A stretch of 64,000 nt of DNA, taken from Rhizobium grahamii CCGE 502. Its GTDB lineage: Bacteria; Pseudomonadota; Alphaproteobacteria; Rhizobiales; Rhizobiaceae. Of the stretch, positions 1 to 8,820 are shown in pieces. The notes below the pieces were generated by a model that was given only the letters and a program-made list of their open reading frames with translations, did no database searches and was not told where the DNA came from. Location of the stretch: contig NZ_AEYE02000038.1 in the NCBI RefSeq assembly GCF_000298315.2, positions 124,001 through 188,000 on the forward strand, read 5' to 3'. The translations under genes were made by a program, and so were the position numbers. Position 1 is the stretch's first letter. Every line of letters begins with the position of its first letter.

Positions 1-565
1 CCTCCTGACGCACGAGCGCTGCTGTTGGCTCATCGAAAACGAGAACCTTGGGCTTGCGGATCAATGCACGAGTGATCTGGATGATTTGCCTTTCCGCCGT
101 GGTCAGCTCCGAGATCAGCGCGTTCTGAGGCAGTTCGATCTCGAAATAGAACTTGAGCAATCGCGCTGCTTCGTGTCGCATGCGCCGACGATCGAGAAAG
201 GGTGTTGCCCCAAGGCTTGGTTCGTCACCGAAGAAAAGCGCTTCCCCGACAGTGAAGCTTGGCGGCAGGAGCCGATCCTGGTGGATAAAGTGGATGCCAA
301 GTTCTTCCGCAAGCTTCGGGGTCAGCCGGGTGAGTGTCGTGCCCTCGATCTCTATTGCGCCATCGTCTGGCTGGTGGAGACCGGCTAGGACCTTGATCAG
401 TGTGGACTTGCCAGCTCCGTTTTGGCCGACCAACCCATGCACTGTTCCCCGTCTTACAGTCAGTCCCGCGCCATCAAGAGCGCGCGCTCCACCGAAGGTC
501 TTGACGATCTGGCTCAGCTTGAGAATGTCGGCAGGGTCAGTTTCCGCTGTGATAATTTGGCTCAT
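1..565 (-). CDS. Sugar-type ABC transporter ATP-binding protein (partial, 3' end outside window)
   Basis: Reading the minus strand from the ATG at 565 gives about 188 residues of an ABC ATPase of the ribose/xylose (RbsA/MglA/XylG) class, still open at the window edge. The Walker A motif GQNGAGKST lies near residue 47, and a Walker B-like VLFDEPTAAL-type stretch (seen as VLVFDEPTAAL) is close to the edge. The signature region before it is ELTTAERQIIQITRAL, the usual slightly degenerate form in sugar ATPases. It energises import of a sugar or related small molecule at the inner membrane. It lies about 65 bp downstream of the binding-protein gene at 631-1641, so the two probably form one operon, with permease genes expected beyond the edge. 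The substrate cannot be told from the sequence. Confidence 0.85.
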   Translation of the reverse strand, partial: MSQIITAETDPADILKLSQIVKTFGGARALDGAGLTVRRGTVHGLVGQNGAGKSTLIKVLAGLHQPDDGAIEIEGTTLTRLTPKLAEELGIHFIHQDRLLPPSFTVGEALFFGDEPSLGATPFLDRRRMRHEAARLLKFYFEIELPQNALISELTTAERQIIQITRALIRKPKVLVFDEPTAALVRQE

Positions 566-630
566 ATTGGTTCTCCACACGCTGAACGATGGCAGCGCCT
601 TCGAACAGAGGCGCGGCCTGACCGCTAAAG

Positions 631-1641
631 TCAGCCGATGCCAAGCTTTTTGGTGACCTCGCCGACATTCGCCTTGTTGGCGAGAAGCGCCGGCACGTAG
701 GTTTCGCGTGGCAGTTTTTCGCCAGAAAGCAGGCGGGCAACGTTGCGAATGGCGGTGCGCCCGAGTTCTGCTGGTTGCTGTGCAACGTCGGCTGCGGCTG
801 GAGACTTGGGGTCGGCAACCAGCTGCAGGACTTCCGGGCTGCCATCGACGCCATAAGTCTTGATCTCGGTTCGCCCAGCAGCCACAAGAGCCTGCGTTGC
901 GCCAAGCTGCGGCACATCCCAGGCCGACCAGATCGCTTTTATCGAACCTTTATCCGGATAGCGATTGAGGATCGCGGTGACCTGGGTAAAGGCATCTTGG
1001 ACGGTATTGGGGATGACATCGCGCAGTTCCGGCTTGATAATCTCCACCTTGGGGAAGTATTTGACGACGTTTACGAGCTGATCGTAACGGATCGCGCAAG
1101 GTGTGACGCCGTAGAAGCCGTTGAACACGACGATCTTACCTTCGCCGCCGATATCGGACACGAGCTGCAGGGCAAGGTCCTTGCCGAGGCCCCAGTTATC
1201 TGAGGTCGAGTTGTTCAGTGAATAGGTGGAGCCGACGTCGATGGTCAAAACCGGTATGCCTGCATCGCCGGCCTTCTTGAGCCAAGGGTCGATGACCGAC
1301 AGCGTTCCAAGAAGCTGGACAATGGCGTCCGGCTTCTGCCCGATAAGGGTCTGGAGCTGCGAAACGAGTTTGCCGTCGTTGCGCCCCGCATCCACGGCGA
1401 TCGGCTCGCCACCCAGCCGCTTTACCTCCTCGATCTGGGCATTGTAGGCCTGGAGGTCGAAAAAGTGGTCAGTGCCGGCGGCGCTGATGCCGATACGCTT
1501 GCCTTTGAGCGGCAGGTCTTCGTCAGCCAGTGTCGGACGAATCCCGACCGCTGCGACACCGGCAACCGCTGCGCCCGCCAGTGCGGTAAACTTCAGAAAG
1601 TCGCGGCGACCTAGACCTGAGCCGAATTTTTCAATCATCAT
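631..1641 (-). CDS. Sugar-type ABC transporter substrate-binding protein
   Basis: A 336-residue periplasmic binding protein of the Peripla_BP_4 (ribose/xylose) type. The N-terminus carries a twin-arginine-like signal (GRRDFLKFTALAGAA) ending near residue 39. The mature part begins with LKGKRIGISAAGTDHFFD. It would capture a sugar-like ligand for the ATPase at 1-565. The start is chosen at 1641 because AGGAG stands just before it; a second ATG follows directly. Its closest neighbour is the gene at 1815-2824, an obvious tandem duplicate with very similar sequence that is frameshifted. This copy is intact, so it is probably the functional one. Ligand unknown. Confidence 0.88.
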   Translation of the reverse strand: MMIEKFGSGLGRRDFLKFTALAGAAVAGVAAVGIRPTLADEDLPLKGKRIGISAAGTDHFFDLQAYNAQIEEVKRLGGEPIAVDAGRNDGKLVSQLQTLIGQKPDAIVQLLGTLSVIDPWLKKAGDAGIPVLTIDVGSTYSLNNSTSDNWGLGKDLALQLVSDIGGEGKIVVFNGFYGVTPCAIRYDQLVNVVKYFPKVEIIKPELRDVIPNTVQDAFTQVTAILNRYPDKGSIKAIWSAWDVPQLGATQALVAAGRTEIKTYGVDGSPEVLQLVADPKSPAAADVAQQPAELGRTAIRNVARLLSGEKLPRETYVPALLANKANVGEVTKKLGIG

Positions 1642-1814
1642 TTACTCCTTTGATTGTGGGTTGCTTTGGCTGTTGGGATGCGAGGCGGAGATCGTGGCAG
1701 TTGCAGCTAGCAAGGCCACCATCGTTGTCTCGCAGCTTCAAAACGACGGCTGTCGATCGTTAAGAGACAAGACGACATATTGCGGAAGCACTGGAATACC
1801 GTCTCAGCCCCGAC

Positions 1815-2824
1815 TCAATGCACCCCGAGTTTCTCGATGACCTCTTTGACGTTGCCCTTGGTCGCAAGCATGGACGCAACATAGGTTTCCCGCGGCAAGG
1901 TCTCGCCAGCCAGGACACGGGCAACATTGCGGACCGCGGTACGCCTAAATTCGGCCGGCTGCTGGACCACATTGGCCACAGCAGGGGAGTTTGGATCGGC
2001 GAGCAGTTGCAAGGTTTCGGGGCTGCCGTCGATGCTGTACGTTTTGATATCCATGCGGCCGGCTGCCACGAGGGCCATGTGTGGCTCCCACTTGAGGGAT
2101 ATCCCAGGCCGACCAGATCGCCTTGATCGAGCCTTTTTCCCGGTAGCGGTTCACGATTGCGATGACCTGGGTAAAGGCATCTTGAACAGTATTGGGGATA
2201 ACGTCGCGTAGCTCCGGCTTGATGATCTCCACCTTCGGGAAAATACTTGATCACATTGACCAGCTGATCGTAGCGGATCGCGCAGGGAGTGACCCCATAG
2301 AAGCCATTGAAGACCACGATCTTGCCCTCGCCGCCAATGTCCGAAACCAGCTGCAGAGCGAGGTTTTTGCCGATCACCCAATTGTCCGATGCCGCGTTGT
2401 TAGGCGAGTTCGTCGATCCGACGTCTAAGGCGAGGACGGGGATGCCGGCATCAGGGGCCTTCTTGAGCCAGGGATCGATAACCGTGAGCGTGCCGAGCTG
2501 CTGGACAATCGCGTCGGGCTTCTGCGCAATCAGTGTCTGAAGCTGGGAGATGAGCTTGCCGTCGTTGCGCCCGGCATCAACACCGATCGGAACGCCGCCG
2601 AGGCGCTTCACCTCCTCGATCTGGGCGTTATAGGCCTGGAGATCGGCGTGGTGGTCTGTACCCACGGTGCTGACGCCGATGCGCTTGCCCTTAAGAGACA
2701 GCTCGCCGCTAGCCAGGCTGAGCCTGGCGCCGACCAAAGCGGCACCTGCGACCGTCGCGCCAGCAAACGCGGTCAGTTTCAGGATTTCACGGCGGCCGAG
2801 ACCGCGATCAGCACTTTCCATCAT
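1815..2824 (-). pseudogene. Tandem duplicate of the substrate-binding protein, broken by two frameshifts
   Basis: This is a paralogue of the gene at 631-1641, with the same Tat-like start (GRREILKLTAFAGAT) and the same order of motifs. The reading frame breaks twice. At about 2239-2244 the stretch for KYFPK has one extra base (an A run) compared with the neighbour, and continuity resumes in another frame as MEIIKPELRDVIPNTVQD. At about 2075-2095 another single extra base follows DIPQVGATH, and the frame resumes as ALVAAGRMDIKTYSIDG up to the stop at 1815. Both breaks are judged by direct comparison with the intact copy. A good ribosome site (GGAGATATCC) precedes the ATG at 2824, so the message may still be made. 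It heads the operon with the intact copy and the ATPase. Confidence 0.85.
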
Positions 2825-3015
2825 GGATATCTCCTACAATTGCGAAATTGCTGCCCGAGAGGCTCGGGAGGGGAATGCACTTCATGCGTCCTGCACAATA
2901 TACTTGCAGGACTGCGCGCCATGAGCAGTCAAGTTGCCCAGGTGAGGCCTGGGAAAAGCGGCAACCTCCGCTCGCCCCGTGGGGGCGGTCAGGCCGCAGC
3001 GGAATCTTCATCGAC

Positions 3016-4266
3016 TTAATCAGGGCTCTCTGTGCTTAACGCCGGCGCTTGGCCGATGCGCCACTGGCCGGGCGGCGGCGTTCCATTCACTGCGAAGTCA
3101 CCGACGATCCGGTCCTTGTAAATCCGGGGATTGTGTGACGATATCGTCCGGGCGTTACGCCAGTGGCGGTCGAGGGCGGTGGACGATTTAGCTGCCGAGG
3201 CGCCCAGCGTGTCGAACAGGATTGTCGATGCCTCGAGAACAAGATTGGTCACCACGCCGAGGGCTTGTGATGTTTCCAGTTCGGCGACGGCGTTTGCGCG
3301 GTCCACGGCCTCGTCATTGCCCGCCAAATAGGCGACATGGGCGCGTTCTTGGGCCGCCGCAACCTGCAACACGATTGCAGTGGTGGCGTAGGCATTGGAA
3401 CGAATGCGGCCAACGACCTGGAGCACCTGTGGATCCTGGCTCGATCGGGGACCGGCAGCGTGCGAAAATTGGCGTATTCGCGCCGAAACCGCAGCGGCCG
3501 TCTCAATGGCTATAGCGCGACCTATTCCGGCCAAGGTCGCCAGATGAACAGTCTGGTAGAATGCAGGGCTGTAGCCAAACTTCGTGTCGTCGACCACGAC
3601 GTCAAGGGGATCTACGCTCGCCTCGAAAAATGTCGTGGTTCCGCTTGCCGTCAGCTTCTGCCCGAACCCGTCCCAGTCATCGACAACGCGCACACCCGGG
3701 TCGTCGCGCCGGACGAGCACGGTGACGCCCTCGCCTTCCAGGCCTGTCGCGCCGACGTCGATCCAATCGGCAAAAAGCGAACCGGTCGTGTAATATTTCT
3801 CGCCGTTGAGCACGAGGCCATCGCCTTTGCGAGCGATATGGGTTGCAAAAGTGCCTTGTTTCGCATCGCCAATTTCCGTCCAGGCGTTGCCAGCAATCTC
3901 ACCGTTAGAAATGCGCTCAGCCCAACGTCTACGGAAAGCACTCGGAACGGTGTTGACGACGTTTTCCACAAAACCAAAGTGGCCGCGCAGTGCCTGTGTT
4001 ATGTTTGAGTCGGCGGCCGAAAGCTCGATCAAGAGATTGAAGAACTCCGGCAGCGTCGCTCCAAGTCCACCTTCGCCCTCCGGCAGGCGAAGTGCACCGA
4101 AGCCCGCACGTTTTAGCGACGCGATCTGGGCATCAGGAAGGATGCGGTTGAACTCGCGAGCAACGGCGCCTTGCCTGATCTCCTCGAACAGTGGACGAAA
4201 TTTCTTGGCGAGGTTCTCGTAGCGGGCGCTCGGCCCTGCTCCCCAAGCTTGATCAACCTGTGACAT
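3016..4266 (-). CDS. Acyl-CoA dehydrogenase-fold flavin monooxygenase (DszC/SfnB-like)
   Basis: A 416-residue protein of the acyl-CoA dehydrogenase fold, closest in style to the FMNH2-dependent monooxygenases DszC and SfnB. An N-terminal helical domain (PLFEEIRQGAVAREFNRILP) leads to GFGALRLPEGEGGLGAT. The middle beta domain has AGNAWTEIGDAKQGTF and LNGEKYYTTGSLFADW, and the C-terminal helices end with HNPRIYKDRIVGDF. Family members oxygenate sulfur compounds or other reduced substrates with flavin supplied by a separate reductase. I take the ATG at 4266 (MSQVDQ) rather than the upstream extension, because family proteins start near this point. It sits 14 bp downstream of the flavin monooxygenase at 4281-5720, so the two are probably co-transcribed. 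Substrate not determined. Confidence 0.78.
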   Translation of the reverse strand: MSQVDQAWGAGPSARYENLAKKFRPLFEEIRQGAVAREFNRILPDAQIASLKRAGFGALRLPEGEGGLGATLPEFFNLLIELSAADSNITQALRGHFGFVENVVNTVPSAFRRRWAERISNGEIAGNAWTEIGDAKQGTFATHIARKGDGLVLNGEKYYTTGSLFADWIDVGATGLEGEGVTVLVRRDDPGVRVVDDWDGFGQKLTASGTTTFFEASVDPLDVVVDDTKFGYSPAFYQTVHLATLAGIGRAIAIETAAAVSARIRQFSHAAGPRSSQDPQVLQVVGRIRSNAYATTAIVLQVAAAQERAHVAYLAGNDEAVDRANAVAELETSQALGVVTNLVLEASTILFDTLGASAAKSSTALDRHWRNARTISSHNPRIYKDRIVGDFAVNGTPPPGQWRIGQAPALSTESPD

Positions 4267-4280
4267 GATGCACCTAATGT

Positions 4281-5720
4281 TTAAGAGGCTGTGGCAGCGA
4301 TAACGCACCAATCGTTTTCAGCTGGGGCGTCCAGGGCATCGGCTTCGCGGCGCTTGACCGCCTCGATGTCCCGATACGCGTCAGCCGGATGAGTGGCTGG
4401 TAGATAGGGACCGTTGCCGAACAACTTTTCGCGGAGCGTTCCGGGGCGGTAGGCTGTCGGATAGGCGCCTCGTTTCTGAAGTTGTGGCACAACGTGCTCG
4501 ACGACATCTTCGAAGCTGCCGGGCGTCACCGCATAGGCGATGTTGAAACCATCGACGCCGGTTTCAGCCACCCATTCTTGCAGAATATCGGCAATCTGCT
4601 CGCCCGAGCCAACAAAGACCGGCCCCATTCCGCCGATGCCACCGAATTTCGCTAGTTCATCGATGGTCCATGATTTGTCGCCGCCGGCAATGTGCTCGAC
4701 GAAGGAGTGGATCGCGTTTGTTTCAATCCGCTCGACGACATCGGTGGGCGCATACTGACCGAAATCGATGCCACTCCAGCCGGACATGAAGGTCAGCGAG
4801 CCGTCATAAGACACGTAGCGCTTGTATTCCTCGAACTTGGCCCGCGCCTTCGCCTCGGTCTCATCTGTTATGATCGTGATCAGCGTGTAGATGAACACCT
4901 TCTTCGGATCGCGCCCAACGGCCGCGATACGCTCGCGGATATCGGAGACGTAGCCCTTCAGGAGAGATTTTGTCGGCGCAGCGACGAAGATGCACTCGGC
5001 ATGGCCGGCCGCGAAAGCCTTGCCGGGACCTGAAGCCCCAGCCTGATAGAGTACCGGCGTTCTCTGCGGGGACGGCTCCGACAGCTGGTAGCCGGGCACA
5101 TCAAAATATTTGCCCTTGTGCCCGATCTCGTGGACCTTTGTGGGGTCTGTAAAGATGCGCCGATCCCGATCCCGCACGACGGCGCCTTCTTCCCACGACC
5201 CCTCAAGCAACTTGTAGAGTACCTCCACGTACTCGCTCGCGATCTCGTAGCGGTTGTCGTGACGTTTCAGCCCTGCCTGGCCAACGTTCTTCGCGCCGCT
5301 TTCGAGGTAGGACGTAACGATGTTCCAGCCGACACGGCCCTTGGTATGGTGATCGGCCGTCGCAAGCCTGCGCGCAAAGGTATAGGGATGCTCGAACGAG
5401 GTAGACGCCGTGATGCCGATGCCAAGATGTTCGGTGGCAAGCGCGATTGGCGCGGCCAACTGCAGGGGATCGTTGACGGGGATCTGTGCCGCCTGGTGAA
5501 TGGCGTGGTAGTTGGAACCTTTGTAGACGTCATAATAACCAATCACATCAGCGATGAAGATGCCATCAAAGATGCCGCGCTCGAGTGTGCGAGCCAAATT
5601 CTGCCAGTATTCGAGATCCTTATAGGTCCACGACCTGTCGTCGGGATGAGCCCAAAGACCGGGCGACTGGTGGCCAACGCAGCTCATATCGAAGGCGTTA
5701 AATCGGATGTGGCGAGTCAT
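4281..5720 (-). CDS. LLM-class flavin-dependent monooxygenase (NtaA/SnaA/DszA family)
   Basis: A 479-residue TIM-barrel flavin monooxygenase. Family marks are GLWAHPDDRSWTYKDLEYW near the start, GIFIADVIGYYDVY, and GRVGWNIVTSYLESGAKNVG near residue 150, the characteristic NtaA/DszA phosphate-binding stretch. Members attack sulfones, nitrilotriacetate and similar molecules with FMNH2 and O2. The ATG at 5720 is preferred over the one at 5735 because GAGGG lies at the right distance before it. The next gene (3016-4266) encodes a DszC-like enzyme. A DszA-like plus DszC-like pair suggests successive oxygenation of a sulfur-containing or related organic nutrient, but no reductase or sulfonate transporter is seen in the window. 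The function is an inference from family and pairing. Confidence 0.82.
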   Translation of the reverse strand: MTRHIRFNAFDMSCVGHQSPGLWAHPDDRSWTYKDLEYWQNLARTLERGIFDGIFIADVIGYYDVYKGSNYHAIHQAAQIPVNDPLQLAAPIALATEHLGIGITASTSFEHPYTFARRLATADHHTKGRVGWNIVTSYLESGAKNVGQAGLKRHDNRYEIASEYVEVLYKLLEGSWEEGAVVRDRDRRIFTDPTKVHEIGHKGKYFDVPGYQLSEPSPQRTPVLYQAGASGPGKAFAAGHAECIFVAAPTKSLLKGYVSDIRERIAAVGRDPKKVFIYTLITIITDETEAKARAKFEEYKRYVSYDGSLTFMSGWSGIDFGQYAPTDVVERIETNAIHSFVEHIAGGDKSWTIDELAKFGGIGGMGPVFVGSGEQIADILQEWVAETGVDGFNIAYAVTPGSFEDVVEHVVPQLQKRGAYPTAYRPGTLREKLFGNGPYLPATHPADAYRDIEAVKRREADALDAPAENDWCVIAATAS

Positions 5721-5987
5721 GGTGTCCCTCTTCATCGGGACAACCTAACATCGCGCGGTCAATTATATAGATTTTCTATGATTTTTATAGATACATAAGC
5801 GGAAGATTTTTTCGTCCCTGATGGAAAAATTCGTATCGGTGACCTTCGGGGGCGCCACGTGAGGGTTTGTAGCTTCACATTGTGGAAGATGGCCGCCCAA
5901 ACTCATTGTTGGCGATGTCATGAGATCTGACTTTGTGGTCCCAAGGGACTACAGCAAGAGCGTCTGAACGCAAGCTCCTTCAGGCAA

Positions 5988-7298
5988 TCATTCGGCCGCC
6001 GTTCCGTAGGCGATGTTGCGGCCGCCATAACGCCTGACGCGCACATTGGCTTGCTCCGCGTGACCGATGAAGCCTTCCAGCATACAAAGCCGCGAACAAT
6101 ATTGGCCGATCATCGTGGCCGCCTCATCCGTCAGGACCTTCTGATAGGAATGGGTCTTAATAAATTTCCCCACCCATAGGCCACCGGTGTAGCGGCCGGC
6201 CTTCTTCGTCGGCAGCGTGTGGTTCGTGCCGATGACCTTGTCGCCATTGGCCACGTTTGTGCGGGGGCCAAGGAACAGGGCGCCGTAAGAATGCATGTTG
6301 GCAAGAAACCAGTCATCCCGGTCAGTCATCACCTGGACATGCTCCGAGGCGATATCATTGGCAACGTCGAGCATCTCTTCATAGGTGTCACAAACGATGA
6401 TCTCACCATAGTCCGCCCAGCTCTTTGACGTGGTGTCGGCAGTGGGCAAGATTTTCAGGATGCGGTCGATTTCCGCCAGCGTTGCCTGCGCAAGTTTGTG
6501 AGAATTGGTGACCAGGACAGCTGGCGAGTTATAGCCATGTTCGGCTTGACCTAGCAGGTCAGTCGCGCAGACCTCGGCATCGACGGTTTCATCGGCAATG
6601 ACCATTGTTTCCGTCGGGCCGGCAAAAAGGTCGATCCCCACGCGGCCGTACAGCTGGCGCTTTGCCTCGGCAACGAAGGCATTGCCAGGGCCGACGAGCA
6701 TATGCACCGGCTCAATCGTCTCGGTGCCGATAGCAAGCGCTCCGATGGCCTGGACGCCGCCCAGCACGTAGATTTCGTGAGCGCCGCCAAGATGCATCGC
6801 CGCGATGACGGCCGGGTTCGGTTCACCCTTGAATGCCGGCGTTGCGGCAGCAATCCGCGGCACGCCGGCCACAGAGGCGGTCGCAACCGACATGTGAGCC
6901 GAAGCCACCATAGGAAACTTGCCCCCGGGGATGTAGCAGCCGACCGACTGAACGGGGATGTTCTTGTGGCCAAGAATAACGCCCGGCAATGTCTCGACCT
7001 CGATATCGAGCATGGAGTCGCGCTGAGCCTGCGCAAAATTGCGAACCTGGGCCTGCGCGAATTTGATGTCTTCCATGTCACGAGCCGAAACCCGGTTCAT
7101 TAGCGCCTCAATCTCGCTCGCAGAGAGCTTGAAAGACGCTGGCGAGTATTTGTCGAATTTTTCCGAGAGTTCGCGGACCGCGGCATCGCCTCGCGCCTCG
7201 ATATCCTTCAGGATATTTTCAACGGTGGAACGGACCTTCTGATCATCTTCGGATCGTTCGTTTTCCGGCTTTCCGCGCTTGATATAGGTACTAGCCAT
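5988..7298 (-). CDS. Histidinol dehydrogenase-like NAD-dependent dehydrogenase (HpsN-like)
   Basis: A 436-residue HisD-family enzyme. The NAD/substrate region PAGP-type loop appears as [14 protein letters not shown], followed by [14 protein letters not shown], whose Gln and His match the zinc ligands of HisD. Further on are [10 protein letters not shown], an Asp just before it, and the C-terminal [14 protein letters not shown] with the last His ligand. The C-terminal wording and isolation from other his genes fit the sulfopropanediol 3-dehydrogenase (HpsN) branch better than true histidine synthesis, but this is not proved. The ATG at 7298 is chosen because GGGAGAAG precedes it. The gene is divergent from the LacI regulator at 7389, with about 90 bp between, so LacI control is likely. 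The nearby DszA/DszC-like genes would fit an organosulfur theme. Confidence 0.75.
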   Translation of the reverse strand: MASTYIKRGKPENERSEDDQKVRSTVENILKDIEARGDAAVRELSEKFDKYSPASFKLSASEIEALMNRVSARDMEDIKFAQAQVRNFAQAQRDSMLDIEVETLPGVILGHKNIPVQSVGCYIPGGKFPMVASAHMSVATASVAGVPRIAAATPAFKGEPNPAVIAAMHLGGAHEIYVLGGVQAIGALAIGTETIEPVHMLVGPGNAFVAEAKRQLYGRVGIDLFAGPTETMVIADETVDAEVCATDLLGQAEHGYNSPAVLVTNSHKLAQATLAEIDRILKILPTADTTSKSWADYGEIIVCDTYEEMLDVANDIASEHVQVMTDRDDWFLANMHSYGALFLGPRTNVANGDKVIGTNHTLPTKKAGRYTGGLWVGKFIKTHSYQKVLTDEAATMIGQYCSRLCMLEGFIGHAEQANVRVRRYGGRNIAYGTAAE

Positions 7299-7388
7299 CG
7301 TCTTCTCCCTTTCTGTGGAGAGCATAAGCTGCTACATCTATGTTGCAAGTTTTCATGCCCGTTATGAAAAATTTTCAGGACGACATCG

Positions 7389-8369
7389 ATGAAGCCGACC
7401 GCAAAACAAGTTGCTCATGCAGCCGGCGTCTCCATCGCTGCTGTTTCCCGGGCCTTCACACCAGGGGCCTCGATCAATCCCGAAAAGAAGAAGAAGATCT
7501 TCGCGGTGGCGGAGGAGATCGGTTACATCAGCCCGGCCCGACGGACCGCCAAGGCCGTGGCGGCAAGCACGATAACGCTGGTTGCGGGGGACCTTCACAA
7601 CCCCTTTTACCCGCTCGTGCTCGATACGCTTGCAAGACACCTGCAAGAGAGCGAGCGCCAGTTGCTGGTTTATGCCCTTCCCACTGACTGCAACATCGAC
7701 GCGGTCACAGACCAGGTGCTGGCGGTACGTCCATCTGGCATCATCGTAACTTCCGCATCTCTGACATCGAACATGGCGCGTGCGTGCCGGCAAAATCAGA
7801 TCAAGGCCGTTCTGCTCAACCGGATACAGCGCGACATGCGCATCAACGCGGTCTCCTGCGACAATTACCAGGGTGGTCGAGATATCGGTCGGCTGTTGCT
7901 CGAGCGTGGTTACCAGAGGATCGGCTTAATCGGTGGCGTCGCCAATACATCGACCCATGCCGAGCGCGTTCGAGGGTTTCGTGATGTGCTTGCCGAGGCG
8001 GGGCGAACCATTCACGTGCAGGCAAGCGGAAACTATCAGTATGAGATCGCAAAGCAGGCAGTTGTCCACCTTCTTTCGGCCATCCATCCGCCGGACGCGA
8101 TCTTCTGCTGCAACGACATCATGGCTTTGGCGGTCATCGATGCGGCAAAAGAGCGGGGATTGCGCATCCCGAAGGATCTCGCCGTCGCCGGTTTCGACGA
8201 CATCCCGATGGCGAGCTGGAGTTCCTACCAACTCACGACGATCCGCCAACCGGTCGAGCGGATGGTGCAGGAGGCAGTCAGTCTGATCGACGATCCCAAC
8301 ATCAAGGCCTCCGATTATGGGTCCACGCGCATGTTGTCGGGAACGCTAGTCATGCGTGCCAGCACTTGA
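7389..8369 (+). CDS. LacI-family transcriptional regulator
   Basis: A 326-residue regulator. The N-terminal helix-turn-helix TAKQVAHAAGVSIAAVSRAF (residues about 3-23) and hinge are followed by a periplasmic-binding-like effector domain (STITLVAGDLHNPFYPLVL through DDIPMASWSSYQLTTIRQP). It binds an operator as a dimer and responds to a small ligand, usually a sugar or sugar-like nutrient. It is divergent from the HisD/HpsN-like gene at 7298, which is the most likely target, and the sugar-type importer at 1-2824 is another candidate. The short intergenic stretch 7299-7388 should hold the operator; I could not single out a clear palindrome there. Confidence 0.88.
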   Translation: MKPTAKQVAHAAGVSIAAVSRAFTPGASINPEKKKKIFAVAEEIGYISPARRTAKAVAASTITLVAGDLHNPFYPLVLDTLARHLQESERQLLVYALPTDCNIDAVTDQVLAVRPSGIIVTSASLTSNMARACRQNQIKAVLLNRIQRDMRINAVSCDNYQGGRDIGRLLLERGYQRIGLIGGVANTSTHAERVRGFRDVLAEAGRTIHVQASGNYQYEIAKQAVVHLLSAIHPPDAIFCCNDIMALAVIDAAKERGLRIPKDLAVAGFDDIPMASWSSYQLTTIRQPVERMVQEAVSLIDDPNIKASDYGSTRMLSGTLVMRAST

Positions 8370-8583
8370 TCGCAGTCGGCGGGACGATCGTTTGCGTGAC
8401 GCAAGCGCATGAAATCTGCGATACAGGTATTGCGAGGGCCTTTGCATATCAACGGGTCGTGCTGACGTGATGCACGTGGACTGCAACCGTCGGAAACGGT
8501 CGAGGGTAAGCATCAAATCAGGTCGCCGAAAGAGCCATAGGCCGCGAGCCCGACGGGTTCGTCTGTTGTTTTCCCGCCTGGAG

Positions 8584-8820
8584 TTAACACGACCGCCTCG
8601 CACGTCCGCTATTCTCCGCCTCGCCTAGCCTGCCCGCAACGTTCGCCAGACGTCGGGTCGCCTTTACGCCGAGGTCGTCGGCACCGTAGACACAATATGC
8701 TGAGCCAAGCTGCGCGGCCCCGTCACGCAGCCATGACAACCATTTGTGAAGCCTTACCTTCAAGGGAACCGAGGCTGCGGCTCTCTTCGCGCCGATTTGG
8801 TAGAAAGGATGATCAGTCAT
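8584..8820 (-). CDS. Small hypothetical protein, translationally coupled to xdhC
   Basis: An open frame of 78 residues whose ATG at 8818-8820 overlaps the stop of the XdhC gene (ATGA), the usual sign of coupled translation. The product is basic and starts MTDHPFYQIGAKRAA. It has no signal peptide, membrane segment or motif that I recognise. Coupling is the main argument for it being real; the composition (arginine-rich tail) is no better than a chance frame. If expressed, it would be made together with XdhC and might serve hydroxylase maturation, which is only a guess from position. Confidence 0.4.
   Translation of the reverse strand: MTDHPFYQIGAKRAAASVPLKVRLHKWLSWLRDGAAQLGSAYCVYGADDLGVKATRRLANVAGRLGEAENSGRARRSC

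Noticed and set aside
5118-5798. Plus-strand frame of 226 codons opposite the flavin monooxygenase gene
   Set aside because: Shadow of a well-supported gene; no motif or ribosome site.
5988-7298. Housekeeping histidinol dehydrogenase hisD
   Set aside because: No other his genes nearby, LacI-type neighbour, and wording closer to HpsN-like paralogues; a biosynthetic role seems less likely.
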